Shown here in pieces: positions 1 through 12,375 of a stretch of 64,000 nucleotides of DNA. The notes beneath the pieces were generated by a model. It worked only from the letters and a program-made list of their open reading frames with translations. It was not told the DNA's origin and ran no database searches. The position numbers were made by a program, and so were the translations under genes. The stretch spans positions 994,501-1,058,500 of the forward strand of contig JAJFZO010000747.1 in the NCBI GenBank assembly GCA_021397835.1, written 5' to 3'. This DNA comes from Moringa oleifera. Taxonomy: Eukaryota > Streptophyta > Magnoliopsida > Brassicales > Moringaceae. Numbering within the stretch: the stretch's first letter is position 1; every line of letters begins with the position of its first letter.

Positions 1-1750
1 TTTTGTAATTGTAACCTTAATGTTTCTTTATATTTATGAAAATTTAAAATCATAATTTATTGTACAGTATTTTTAATTTAAATAATTTTTAAAAATTAAA
101 AAACAAAAATTAAGTTAAATTAAATTGAAATATTATATGCAATCAATCAAAACTTTGAAACGTAAAATAAAAAGAGAATATGATTAAATTTTTTAAATAT
201 TTACTTCAATTTTTGAACTAATATAAAATTTATAAATTTAACATTTAAAAAAAATCAACATATGTCAAATTAATTGTAATTCAATAATATGTCTTAGGAG
301 TCAAAATGAAATTAATTTTTAAAAAAAAAAACACTTGATATTCCTTAATTACCTGACCGATTGGCTAATAAAAGCAACCCTATGTCTTAATCCATCAAAT
401 CAAGCTTTAATTAATAATATTTTTCATTTTAGCAATTTAATTGTAAATCTTTAAATGAACATACAAATAAATTAAGCAATGGGCAGTTCTAAATGCATTA
501 ATTTTATAAATTTTTAAATAAATTTGTGATAAAATACAAATTAACATGTCTTGAAATCTTATTTAAATAAATTCTATCAAATACATTAATTATTATAAAT
601 TTTTTAATGCATGTGGATGGGCTTGAGCCATGACCTGTGGTCCATTATTCAACTCCGTGCATACGCAATTAACACACACACATATATATATATACATATA
701 TGATTATAAAAATAAAATATTTATTTATTTATTTAGATTAAAATTATAGTCACGGAAATTGACAATATTTTAATATAAATAATTGAATTTTGGTAATTAT
801 TTTTGAATTAATTAAAAAATAATCGTCTAATTCAATTTGTATTAAATTATCTTGGATGTTTTCCTAGTTAATAAATTGCAGATATTGTTAGTAACATAAT
901 TGAAATTTCATATGAAAAACTAAAATTTTATATACTAATTAAGTATTTATTGAATGACACAAGATTAACAAATTTAAATCATGTATCATCAACAATAACG
1001 ACAATGATTTAAAAATATTTAAAATTTTGAATTAAAAATTATATTTATTTTTTAGTGCATCAATAAGATTAAAATTTAATTGTTAATTTTATTTATTTTT
1101 TAATTTAAACTTAATGCATCAATAAGATCAATTTTAAACAGTATTATTTTTTAAAAAAATGAAAGTAAAAATTAATATATTTTTGTTATTGAAATATTTT
1201 TAAAATAATTCACATAAATTTTATCTTTTATTTTAAATTTATTTTTTAAATTTTGTATAATTTTTTTAATCACAAATTATTTTTTACAAATTTTTTTAGA
1301 ATTTAAAATTTTAATATAAAAACATGTATTTTTAATTGTTAGAATATTTAAAATATTTCATAATGATAACTTGAACATTTGTTCGTATTAGTAAGAATTT
1401 TCAAATCAAAATTTATTATGCAAGGTTTTTAATTTAAATAATTTTAATTTTTAAAATTTTTAATAAAATTTAAATTAAATTAAATTAAAACATCATATGT
1501 TAAATTTTTAAAATTGATATTTTGAGATGTGAAATAAAAAAAGTATAATTTAAAGTTTTTTAATATTTATCTTATTTTTTATACATTAAATATTTAAATC
1601 ACAAATAATTTTAAAAAATGTGAATTTACCTTTTTAATATTAATTTGATCTCCATCTTTTATTTTTGCTGTCTTCTAATATATTGTTCTCTTGCATTATA
1701 TATATATACATATTAACATAAGTATTATTAACCACTGAAAAAATAAAAAT
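1..1750. other. AT-rich intergenic DNA left of RPP0
   Basis: No credible gene is visible. The stretch is mostly A/T homopolymer-like sequence with a short (TA)n tract near 680-700. Around 1395-1490 it contains one arm of an AT-rich dispersed repeat (core AAATCAAAATTTATTAT followed by TTTTTAATTTAAATA) that recurs near 12.3 kb and 38.4 kb. It probably represents old, decayed repeat DNA. Confidence 0.6.
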
Positions 1751-1776
1751 TTGAAAAAAGGAAAAAAAAAAAGAAG

Positions 1777-2070
1777 CACGTGTATCACGTGGGAATGCAG
1801 ATAAAACGAGAAAAACAAAGGGAGGACCACAAAAGTACAAACACGTGAAATATATAGTGGAAGCTGAACCCGGATCCTGTGGGCCCACGTCCAACAGACT
1901 CGTGTTTTGGTTGCGTAGCCGAAAGTTCTTTAATTTTTTTGTTTTTTTTTATTTTTTTTGCCCTTTTGTAAATATCATGCTGTCATGCCAACACGGACTG
2001 TAGGTCTCCCTTTCACGCATTCTCTCTAGGGTTTTATACTTTCATTTCGTTTCTTCTCTGCTGCGCTCAG
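1777..2070 (+). promoter_or_regulatory. RPP0 promoter: three G-boxes, site II and telo-box-like motifs
   Basis: Three perfect CACGTG G-boxes lie at 1777-1782, 1786-1791 and 1842-1847. A TGGGCCCACG site II-type element begins at 1880. TAGGGTTTT at 2027-2035 and AGGGTTTTC near 2070 are telo-box-like. Site II plus telo-box is the usual promoter signature of plant translation-machinery genes, which fits the P0 gene that starts at 2101. The motifs are seen directly; that they act in transcription is inferred. Confidence 0.7.
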
Positions 2071-2100
2071 GGTTTTCTTTTTCTTTGGTTTCTGCAAACA

Positions 2101-4968
2101 ATGGCAGTGGGGAAGCCATCAAAGGCGGACAAGAAAATTCAGTACGATAAGAAACTCTGCCGTCTGCTGGATGAGTACTCCCAGGTACTGGTGGTGGCAG
2201 CCGATAACGTTGGCTCCAACCAGTTGCAGAGCATACGTTCGGCTTTGAGAGGAGATTCTGTGATTCTGATGGGCAAAAATACCATGATGAAGAGGTCCAT
2301 CAAGATACATGCTGAGAAGACAAGTAACAACGCTATCAAGAGTCTCATTCCTTTACTCGTCGTATGTGTCCCCCCCCGGCCCCCCCCCCCCCGCCCCCCC
2401 CGGTTATAATTCTCGTTTTTGTCTTTTTGATCGTTGATCTGGGTTTTGCTTTTGCATGGTTTTCTGATGGGCTAGAAGTTTTGGAAGCTAGAAATGGTAC
2501 AATATAATGATCTTGTGGTTGATCAGTTGCTCCCTCGAGTGTATAAGTACCTCGAAGCAACGTGCTCATCTGTGTACACGAGTGTGTGTTTCTGATGTGC
2601 ATGACAATAGTGCGATTTAATTGTGAGTTTCATTTTTTATGTTTCTATAATCTGAAAAGGTTGCATGGCTGGGATTTTCAGTTGCTTTGTTGTTTGATGA
2701 CAAATTGTAGGAACAAGAATTAAGAATAAATTATTCACTTTGGTTTTTGGGTTTTATAAGTCATGTTTGTACAGATATTTATGTACCTATCTGCATCGAC
2801 ATTGACATGGTATCTATATTAATCATCATGGATTGCTTTTGCTTCTATGTAAATGAAATATCTTCCAATAACTGTCTCTTCAAGGTTTTGCTTTGTCACT
2901 GTTTGGCTAGTGAGAAACTATTGCAATCAATGAAAAGAAGGTTAAAGGAGCTGGAGATTATGTGTTGGTGTTGTGCTGTTGGTCCTGCTAGTTTAATTTC
3001 TTCACTTATTGAGCGTTTCAAAAGTCCTTTTTTTTTTTTTATGGCTCTAATGAATTGTAATCCTGTTTATCTGAAAAAAGAAATGCTTTTGGGTGTTCTT
3101 CATCATTTGGGGTCTCTCAAGTGTATGTAACTACTAATGTAAGGTGTTATTAATCGACCAAGTTTTATTCTATTTTGCTATTGGATGAGTTGGATTTTTC
3201 TTGTTAGTGAAAGTATAAGTGAAACAAAAGATGTCTACTCTGGCTTCGTTTGCATGTCAATATCAGGCTTGAGAATTATGGTTTTTCTTCCTTTTATGGA
3301 GTTAAGTTTTCTCATATTTTTGTTACTTGATGACATAATTTTCCCTTGCTGAGGATATTGAAGACAATTTAAGCAAAAGAAAACCAAATACCTATTCCAG
3401 TTTGAGTATCACAATTTGGAATTAATTGCCGATTAATTATTGAAGTCATAAGAAAATTTTCTGACTCTCTCCTTTGATATTCTTAGCAACCAAACAGGTT
3501 TTTGTCATTTGCAAAGCTTATATTCTCTTGGCTTCAAGGATATCATTCAGTTGTTATTCCATTGTTATCTTCCTTATTGGTAAAGTGAGATAACTCTCTG
3601 AACTATCTCATTTTAGGGTAACGTTGGATTGATTTTCACCAAGGGTGATTTGAAGGAAGTCCGAGAAGAGGTTAGCAAGTACAAGGTACCGCCTTTGACA
3701 CTAAAAAATTTAGTGCTTCTGGTGATATTGTCTACCTAACCTAATCCTAGTTTCAACTGTTGTTCCCAATTTCATTGAAGCTCCATACTAATCTCATCTG
3801 AGTATGTTGATTTATGTATTGATCTGTACTTCTGATGTAAATATCTGGTTTCACATACTATTTCATCCAACTTCCTGCTTATTAAATAGATCCGCATCAT
3901 TGGCTTGCTCTCCTGTTTTATGCTACTTCTTGAATTGCAGCATGTGCATGATTATCATTTATCATTTTCTCCTTTTCTCTCTTTCTCCTGGTTCTTTATT
4001 TAAGAAACCAAAATGTGTACTTTAACAGTTCATGAATTCCAGTTTTGTTATGGAATATGGACCATGAGCTTCGTAGCTGTCTGGTTTGATTAAGGTAGCA
4101 TAAGCAATAGGTGAGAGCTTTTTGAATAACAATTAATGCTTGTCCTTTGGCTTCCATTATAACCTGTGCAGGTTGGAGCTCCTGCACGTGTTGGCCTCAT
4201 TGCTCCAATCGATGTTGTTGTCCCCCCTGGAAACACAGGACTTGATCCATCTCAAACATCTTTCTTCCAGGTTTGTATTGAAATTAAATTCCTTTGCCTG
4301 GAATTTTGCTTCTTGTGATCTGACACTCTGACTTCTCAGGTGCTCAACATTCCGACCAAGATCAACAAGGGTACTGTGGAAATCATTGCCCCAATGGATA
4401 TTATCAAGAAGGGTGAAAAGGTGGGCTCATCCGAAGCGGCACTTCTCTCAAAGCTTGGGATACGACCTTTCTCTTATGGTCTTGTTGTCCTCTCTGTTTA
4501 TGACGAAGGATCAGTTTTTAGTCCTGAGGTGCTTGACCTCACAGACGATGATCTTGTCGAGAAGTTTGCCAATGGGGTTTCCATGGTCGCTTCCCTGTCA
4601 CTCGCACTCTCCTTTCCAACACTCGCTGCTGCACCTCACATGTTGATCAATGCATACAAGAACGTTCTTGCTGTTGCAGTGGCATCGGAATACTCCTTCC
4701 CCCGGGCAGAGAAAGTGAAGGAATACTTGAAGGTAAGCTTTGTTGATTTCCACATTCCCTTCTTGTCTTTTCTTGGGCCTTTGCGAGCTTATGTTAACAG
4801 TTTGAACAACAAAAATGGCAGGATCCAAGCAAGTTTGCAGTTGCCTTGTCTTCAGTTGTGGCAGCCGATTCCGGTGCTGCAGCGGCAGCTGCTCCCAAGG
4901 AGGAAGAGAAGAAAGAAGAGCCGGCTGAGGAGTCAGATGACGACATGGGCTTCAGCTTGTTTGACTAG
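2101..4968 (+). CDS. RPP0: 60S acidic ribosomal protein P0 (uL10)
   Basis: Cytosolic ribosomal stalk base. P0 binds 28S rRNA, anchors the P1/P2 dimers and helps recruit elongation factors. Five exons: 2101-2361, 3617-3685, 4172-4270, 4340-4732 and 4822-4968, giving 322 residues, close to the usual 317-320. The L10 domain includes [32 protein letters not shown] and [15 protein letters not shown]. The hinge is Ala-rich and Lys/Glu-rich, and the C-terminus ends [11 protein letters not shown], the conserved P-stalk tail that contacts GTPase factors and ribosome-inactivating proteins. All introns are GT-AG. The start is the first ATG after the telo-box leader. Intron 1 (2362-3616) opens with a striking C-rich tract. 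Transcription converges on CDC6. Identification is near certain. Confidence 0.97.
2370..2402. repeat. C-rich low-complexity tract just inside RPP0 intron 1
   Basis: The tract begins eight bases after the exon-1 donor and reads C8-GG-C13-G-C8-GG. The template strand therefore carries G-runs of 8, 13 and 8, enough for G-quadruplex folding, and the coding strand could form an i-motif. Nothing similar occurs elsewhere in this AT-rich window. It could be a real expansion or an assembly error at a homopolymer. Confidence 0.85.
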
Positions 4969-5909
4969 AATGTTAGTATGAGTCAGGAAGCTAAAGTAGA
5001 ACTTGGATGCGTTAACTCGGTTTCTTTTCTGGAACTTCCTCTAGATGTTTGGGATTTTCCCTGTTCCGTACGTGATAGATATTTGCTTTTTCAGTCATCA
5101 TCCTACAATCCAGGTTTTTTGTTTAATGAATGAATTATGATGTTTGTCATTCAGGGAATAATGGTCAAAGTGCGGGCCCACGTGACAGTGACTCTTCCTA
5201 TTTATTAGGAAGAACAACAATGACAGGCTTCAACAGCACTCCCTCTCCCTCTGATGTGGGATCATTCAGAGTACTTCCCACATTCTATTTGCTATTTTTA
5301 AATTAAAAAAAATTGTGATTTTGAGTAGTCTCGATCACCAATGCAAAGCCATAGAGAAACCAGCATTAATACCATACTGTTACTGAACAAAGAATATCCC
5401 GTTCTGCTTGGCTGCTAAGAAAAAGGGATTTCCGGACTAAAGTTCCTCTAATTTTCATTTGTGGACGTAGCACCAAAATCTACTAAATTGAAGTTCTGTA
5501 CAATTTATTGACAGAGTCAATCAGATATGTATTTTGGAAAAAAAATGAAATAATGCTTGTTACAACACAAAAGTTACATGTATAGTCCTGAATCAGAATT
5601 TCCAATTAGTATCAAAATTGGATAGCTGTGATGAAAGTAAAGATTATTTTATGAAGATGGGCATATGTGCAACCATCTTAGGTCTTTCATGTGTTCACCT
5701 TCATATTTACCTGTAGAGATAAAGGATAAAATAAATAAAGTTCAATGGCAATGAAACAAGACAAACAATTAACCTTTTAGTAGCAGGTGTAGAAATAATG
5801 GTAAGACCAATGGTTTCTAACCTTGTCTGTATGGGAATTTTTCAGAATTTGAGCATAGAGAGACCAATGTCAAGCTCAAGATTTTAACCAGTCTCTGACA
5901 TGAACAGAT
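4969..5909. other. Convergent 3' flanks of RPP0 and CDC6
   Basis: This holds the 3' UTR of P0 and, on the other strand, that of CDC6. No gene is visible. A small perfect inverted repeat (ATGTGGGA at 5254-5261 with TCCCACAT at 5276-5283, 14-base loop) lies downstream of P0 and may be a hairpin or a transposon footprint. Confidence 0.6.
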
Positions 5910-8900
5910 TTACTGAAGACAACTCCGAAAGAAACGAACTCCCTGTTTTTCAATAGAATAGGTAGCTAACAATAAGAAACAGACTGATACTTCTCACCCT
6001 AATAAGAAGTTGAAATTTTTCAATAGGTACCTGCAATGCAAATGCCACATCTGACTCATCTACTTTTAATGTTACTCTTTTTAACTTGTCTTGACGGCCT
6101 TGACCTAGTTTAAGAAGTCCCTGCACATTGAAAATTTATTTATTTAGTATAGCATAAAATTTGATCTCCTTCTGAAAATACCCTTCAGACCTAGCACTGT
6201 TATTTTAAAATATTGTAATTTTGATTAATGAACTTAAAAAACAATGGTTTGTTAGTTACCTGGTCATTTAGCACTTTGCACATAGTCAAAAATTCTGATA
6301 TTCCAACTGGTGGTATCAATGAAGATTTGCAGATGTCTACATAATATTTATTCAACTGCATTCAAAGTAACAAATTCAGATATAGATAACTGCTAACTGT
6401 CTCCCAGATTTGTTTTTACACAGTGGAGAGAAACACACCTCCCCCACCGTTGTATCCTTCTTTCCTCCACGGAAAAACGTCACAGCAGAACAGAGTACAA
6501 TCTGCATTCAGAGTGCCATTAGAACACAGTAACACCTGACTATTAAGGTTAGCTAAGGTCAGACAGAAAAAAGTTGAGCAAATCTGAGGCATATATAAAT
6601 TTTTACATGCAATAACCTTCAATATTTTAAATAAATAATGGATTCATTAACTTACTTGCTGATGTTGAGGAAGAGACTTTATGGTGTCAACTATTGGTGA
6701 TCTAAATGTCTTTGACAAAGCAGCAGCCATATGATTAATCCTTACCTGCAACATGTTCCAAACCTCTAAGATGAACAAGGAGAAAAATAAGCACATAGCA
6801 CGCTTTGACAATATTAGGAATAGCAGAGAAAGCTATTTTACTTCTTGACAAGAGAACTTGACACACTGACCAAAAATAAACCACTAACATATTCTGCAAA
6901 CTTTTTTGGAAAGGGAGCATCATTGGTTTTCTTTAGCACCTGGAGAGCATAAATTCATCCTTCATATCAGAAGGAGGTATCTATTTTCCTTTCTTCACCT
7001 TAAGAATTAAGGGATCATTTGATTGATTCATGCTATAAGAAAGGTCTAATCAGAGATGTGTATCAATAAGTCCATCCAACTACACAGCAGTTTTAACTAG
7101 AAGAACCTTAGATATATTGCGAGTAGCTGGGCACTGATCTCAATAATAGAAGTTCAACTCTTAAATTTAGACTGACCAGCACTTTTATTCACTATAGGAC
7201 TTCTCAGGTCAGCGAAACCAATGTGTAGACAGGAATACTAGGTACTTACAATATCATTTACATGAGGTGGGGATATCAGCTGAGAGGATACTTTCTCAGC
7301 TGATGCTGAATTCAGGTTCGTGGATTCTTTTAACTCCATTTCCAGTACCTCCACTGCACTCCTGGAACAAAATCAAGGATTTTAGGCACACAAATTAGTC
7401 TCTACTATGGTCAAAGCAAAAGACATTGCTGTCATTGGAATATATATTCATGTAGGACATTCATTTTGTAACTTAAAAAAAAAAATGATATCACTCTGCC
7501 GCATGGCTATTCTGGTAAAAAGGATTGAAAAAGTTCTAATGCACATATTTTCTATAATATCCATGAGATCTTTGCTGTTATGCTCACTTCATCAAGCATA
7601 AGACTGCATCAAGTTTCTCACCCAAGCCGAAGCAGCCAAAGTGTAACAGGTTTACGACATTGGGAAACCCTTTCTTGCCTGTACTATTGCAAAAAAAAAA
7701 AGTCGGCTTGATTCACTAGTTAAAATAGTCAAATATGACTCATTTCAACTAGGTTCAACACAAAGAATTGATTCTGACAGTTGCAGATTTCAACATGTGC
7801 TCAGAAATATATCATCCAGCCTGAAATTCTGTTGTTCTAAACTATACCACAAGTACTTTGCCACCTGTTAGTCTGCTTAACAATTAAAATCCTATAACGC
7901 AGTTCGGTGGACCATATTGAAAAATCAAATGAGATAAAAACTATAAATCACAGACCTGCAAACACAAAGAGCTTTCCGCATATCTCCAGATGCCGCTGCA
8001 ACTTTCTGTTATATTTAGAACAGTCAGTATCAGATGGTAAGACATCAGAAAGAAAGATGATTCAGAAGAAAAAATCGAAGTGATAAATATGAATGTCTTA
8101 CCCTGGCACAAAGCTCCAATGCTTGTGGTTGAAACACAACATAAGGAAATGTCTGTGAAAGAGAAATAGTTAATGCAAATCGACAACATAACAGACAGCT
8201 TAGAAAAGAGGCAGTTTGAAAGAACTACTTGTTTGGATTCGTTCTCTCCAGAAACCACCCAGTATAATGACACTTCAAGTTAAGAGATGTAGAAAGAGTG
8301 ACATATAACACGTTTTTATAATGAAAGTCTTGCATAAAGTTCAGAGTCAGTTTTAGGCAATTTGTTGACAGTAGCATTGCATCAAATGAAACAAAAATTA
8401 TGCAGAGGTTTGAACAGGGAGCAAAGAAATTACCTTTAGCCTCTCCTGAAGTATCATGAGGATTTCATCTTTAGAGTACGCCCGATAAGTTACAACCAAC
8501 GGTTTACCTGGCACAAGAAAAAGAAATTTTCAACTAGTCAGAACTAATCCAAAAGTAATAAGGAAATAACTGTTTTTATCTCATGTTTGCAATCATTACT
8601 CAGAGGAGAATAAGACCTAGGTTGCAGCAGAGCTATTTAGCAAGCAGTACAAGTAGGCTTGATAACTGCTACAACAGGCAGTTGACAACAGTTACTTTTC
8701 ATATTGTAGATGAGCTAAGTAGGAACCTTAGACCAAGTTTCCCAAGAAATAAAATAGAACTTATAACAAAATAAAGTAACCAAAGGGATAGCCAAACCAA
8801 TAATATTTAACATTTGAAGAAACAAAATATCATTACTCTTTACTGTCAATATGGGGTTAATGGTTGAAGCTAAGAAGATATCCAGGTGAGAATTCAAGGA

Positions 8901-10813
8901 GCAACTGGCTGAACTATGTAAATAAAAATTAACCCTCTGAAGACACAATTGATCCAAATTTGATGGTAAACCTCATGAAGAGGATCTTGGAAGAAGAGAG
9001 CAGAAGACAGATTTCAGTATATGAATTAAAAGCATAGTGATAAGATCAAGTATTCAACTCACAATTCAATGACTTAAGTCTTGGAAGAAAACGATCAGCT
9101 AAGTCAATGGCATTTGCAATTCCTGTAAAACCAAAACATTGACAGAATTCCATGTGTTACAAGCAATGGTGAGATTAGGGCCAAAAAATATGAGAGAGTG
9201 AATCTCACTCAGGCACATAGAATTGAACATCAAGTCCTCAATGAAATTTTTGCTACCAAATAGTACCTATAAGTATACATCTAGAGAATGGGAAAGTTGT
9301 AAGCATGAAAAGGTCATGAAGGACAGCTCCATCTCTAGTAATCAAATAATCCAGCTCATCAGCAATTACAAGCCTGAAAAAAGAATAGTTTAGCTGAGGA
9401 GACAATTTAACTGATGATACTTGTTCCATTGTAACGATTTAACCTGCAGGGTAGCAGAGTTTATTATTGCAAAATGTTGAGGGATCGTTCCTTACATCAT
9501 CTTTGAACCAGATGAATGTCGTCTTTGAGAATACAAGTTTTGGAGATGTTGCAGCGGTGATGTTGAGTCATTCCTCTTCTTCCTGTGTTGATTCTTGCCA
9601 AGTATCTGGGAACGCAAACATGTAAGTATATGTGCTGTCTGAATATCCAATATTTCACTGAGACAGACTCTTCAAAAGGATACCTTGCTGAAAATCTCTG
9701 ATGTGTTTGCTAGTGATGTGCAATTCATGGCTACTATGTCAGGCGCCTGCAAAGCTGCCTGCTATAGAGAACAAGGAATTTTCAAGCATTAATGTTCAGG
9801 AAGGAGAACATGATACAGTTAAGACAAGAAACAAGTTAGAATTGCAAGCAAGTCCATAAAACTCCATTTATAAGTATTGAGTAAATGTTGCCATAATAAT
9901 TAAGTTAACAAGACGCAATGAGCTTACCTCTTTTGCCCAATCAACCACTTGCTCTTTCACTTTTTCCATTGATAAAGATTTTCCAGTCCCCGGGCATCCA
10001 CATATATATAAGCTCCCAGCCTTCTCTTGCTCTACACAAGCCTTAACAAACTCCAAAACTTTTTTCTGCTCATCCCCACGGCATACAACATTTGATGGTG
10101 CTGTAGATACATGCAATGCCTCTTTCACAGCAATCATTTGTTCATTATCTACACAGTAAATTAACAACTGACACGCAGTTAATATCAATAATGAAATTGT
10201 GTTAAATTGAATAGAACTGGAGTAACAGAAAATTCTTAAACTACCTCTCGGATTCCAATTTGGTTTGGCATCAAAACAATCAGATAACTTCTTCACAGGT
10301 GATTTGCGTGCAGTCAGCAACTGTTCACTAGAATTCTCCTTAATTCCCTAGAACCATTGAGAATTTTGTTTAAACTTATGGTTCTTTTAAACACGAACAT
10401 CAACTCTACAGAGCCATACATTTTACACTTGAGTAGACTTACCAAGTAACAAGAACAGGAAAGAGGAAGGGAAAAAGAAAAGGATTCTAAAGATACACAT
10501 TTGCTCCCTATGATCCAAACAAAGTGTAAATCTAGACTCTAAACAATGATTGACCCACATTAAAAATGAATCAAAACAACAGAGGACTCACAAGTGCGTG
10601 AGAATTGGGACTGGAATTAACGAATCGCCGAGGGGATTTGCATTTCATCGGCCTAGAGATCGGACTCTCCAGTACCACAGCCGCATCAGATATAAACTTC
10701 CGTTTCTGAGGAGTGGAATCACCATTAGATCTGACGACCCCACCGCCCTTCTCCGATCTGACGGCAACGATCTCTTTGTACGGAGACGAATTAGGACCTG
10801 CAATAGTAGGCAT
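5910..10813 (-). CDS. CDC6: Cell division control protein 6 (pre-replication complex AAA+ ATPase)
   Basis: CDC6 loads the MCM helicase on ORC-bound origins in G1. I resolve 16 exons: 10592-10813, 10245-10347, 9928-10148, 9684-9758, 9496-9605, 9267-9373, 9063-9122, 8434-8507, 8102-8152, 7956-8005, 7250-7361, 6656-6745, 6439-6501, 6260-6355, 6031-6120 and 5910-5942. They give 518 residues, with phases closing throughout. Walker A is GCPGTGKS (159-166), Walker B is LVIADELD (D249, E250), followed by the Arg-rich sensor region and a winged-helix C-terminus ending VRFFRSCLQ. The N-terminus holds three full CDK sites (TPQK, SPRR, SPVK) and further SP sites, consistent with cell-cycle phosphorylation. 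An in-frame TTG lies upstream, but ATG at 10813 matches plant CDC6. Exon 4 has a tandem NAGNAG acceptor. Confidence 0.96.
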
Positions 10814-10991
10814 TGTAGGCAAATCTCTCTAGTCAAACGGGGAAAAGCTTGGGTTTGGATTCTGATAAAACTTAGTTCCGATCAATGCGACAGAGAGGGA
10901 GAGATGAAGAAAGAGAGGGCAGTGAAGATATATAGGGTTAGTGGCCAAAGGATTTTATTACAAAAAAAAAAAACAGTAGAATATAAAATGA

Positions 10992-11118
10992 GCGGGAAAG
11001 AGTAACCGCAACAAATTCGTCTCCCGCCTTCTTGCCAAATGATTATTTGAACTCTCGGCAACGGTTATATGGGCCGGGTCAGTGAAACAATGTGGGCCAT
11101 GAATCACAATAGGCCCGA
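10992..11118 (-). promoter_or_regulatory. CDC6 promoter: E2F site and TGGGCC cluster
   Basis: On the minus strand, TTTCCCGC at 10992-10999 is a perfect E2F/DP site about 180 bases upstream of the CDC6 ATG. TGGGCC motifs (site II, bound by TCP factors in proliferating cells) lie at 11070-11075 and 11093-11098 on the plus strand, and AGGCCCG starts at 11111. E2F control of CDC6 is established in plants. Use of this particular site is inferred. Confidence 0.8.
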
Positions 11119-12274
11119 GAAAATATGGGTTGGACTTAGCTAACTTCAAAAAAAAAAACTCTTGTTTACACTATGCATTAGGATTTTATTTTGGCCTAAT
11201 TTGTACTTTTTTTTAAAGAAATACTATTTTATGATTCATCGTATCTAATAAAATTATTAATTTTATAAATTAAAAATATTTAAATTATAGATCTTATACA
11301 ATAAATTTTGACTTCAAATTCTTCATAATATAAAAAATATTAAAAATAAAGAATTTCAAATTTTTTGAAGTATTCAAATATTTTTTAAAATTTTCTGCTA
11401 TCAAAAAATATTTGAAAAATTATAAAACATAGTTCATAATTTAAAAATCATTCAACTTTGAAAGATGAATTTAAAATAAAATATTATATTTATGTTAATG
11501 ATTTTTAAAATATTTGAATAATAAAAATATCTTTATTTTTTAAAATCATTTAATAAAATATTTGATGTAAAAATTTAAATGAAAAATAAAAATATTTTAA
11601 AATTTATATTATTTAAAAATACATATTTAACATGAAAATTAATAAGAGCAAATTTTAAATTAAAAAAAAATCAATTGTTTGTATGATAATTGTGTCCCAT
11701 TGACGGCCTTTACTACGCCAGAGCAAAATATGTACGGCCTAGAAGTTGAAAGGGTCAGAGGAGATACAATGGCAAGTCAGGGTAATATCTACATGCACTT
11801 TCAGTAGAATTACGTGAACCATGCAAATAAATAAATAAATAAAACAAACGTGATTGTTGTGGTCCACGCATGTATATGAAACATCGTTTCCTTGAAAGAT
11901 TCCCTATAGAAAATTCTTCGCCTAACTCAACTTGCACCGTCACTCATTCATGCTTAGATATCTATTGATAGAAACTTAATAATAAGATATAAATATTATA
12001 TAAAAATTTAATATTTATTTTATATTACTAATTAAATATTTATATTTAAAAATAAATTACATATTAATTTATTAATTTTATTTATATTATTTTTAATTTA
12101 AATTATCATGAAAAATTAAAGATTCAAATGAACATTTTTCTTTATTTTGGGTTCATTTATTAGATTTAAAAAATGTTTGATGTAATGTTTATTTTTTATA
12201 ATTTTTTAAATTTAAAAATATATGCTTTTAATATTTGAATATTTTTAAAAAATTTTATGATGGTATCTATAATA

Positions 12275-12375
12275 TTTTTTTTACATCTATAAAAAATCTT
12301 AAATCAAAATTTATTATATAAAATTTTTAATTTAAATATTAATAATATTTAAATTTTTTGATAAAATTCAATTCA
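12275..12375. repeat. Arm of AT-rich dispersed repeat
   Basis: This segment matches, over roughly 100 bases, the right arm of the foldback element at 38355-38465. The shared order is a TTTTTTACATYTATAAAAA block, then TTATATAAAATTTTTAATTT, then a GATMRARTTCAATT block. The reverse-complement type of arm lies at 11280-11342. The match is by eye in low-complexity sequence, so it needs an alignment. Confidence 0.5.

Noticed and set aside
2747..3130. 127-codon frame inside RPP0 intron 1
   Set aside because: Cys/Leu-rich chance frame between a good donor and acceptor of the P0 gene; no domain.
10814..10836. Upstream TTG start for CDC6 (MPTMPTIAG)
   Set aside because: Not an ATG; the ATG at 10813 gives the MPTIAG start expected for plant CDC6.
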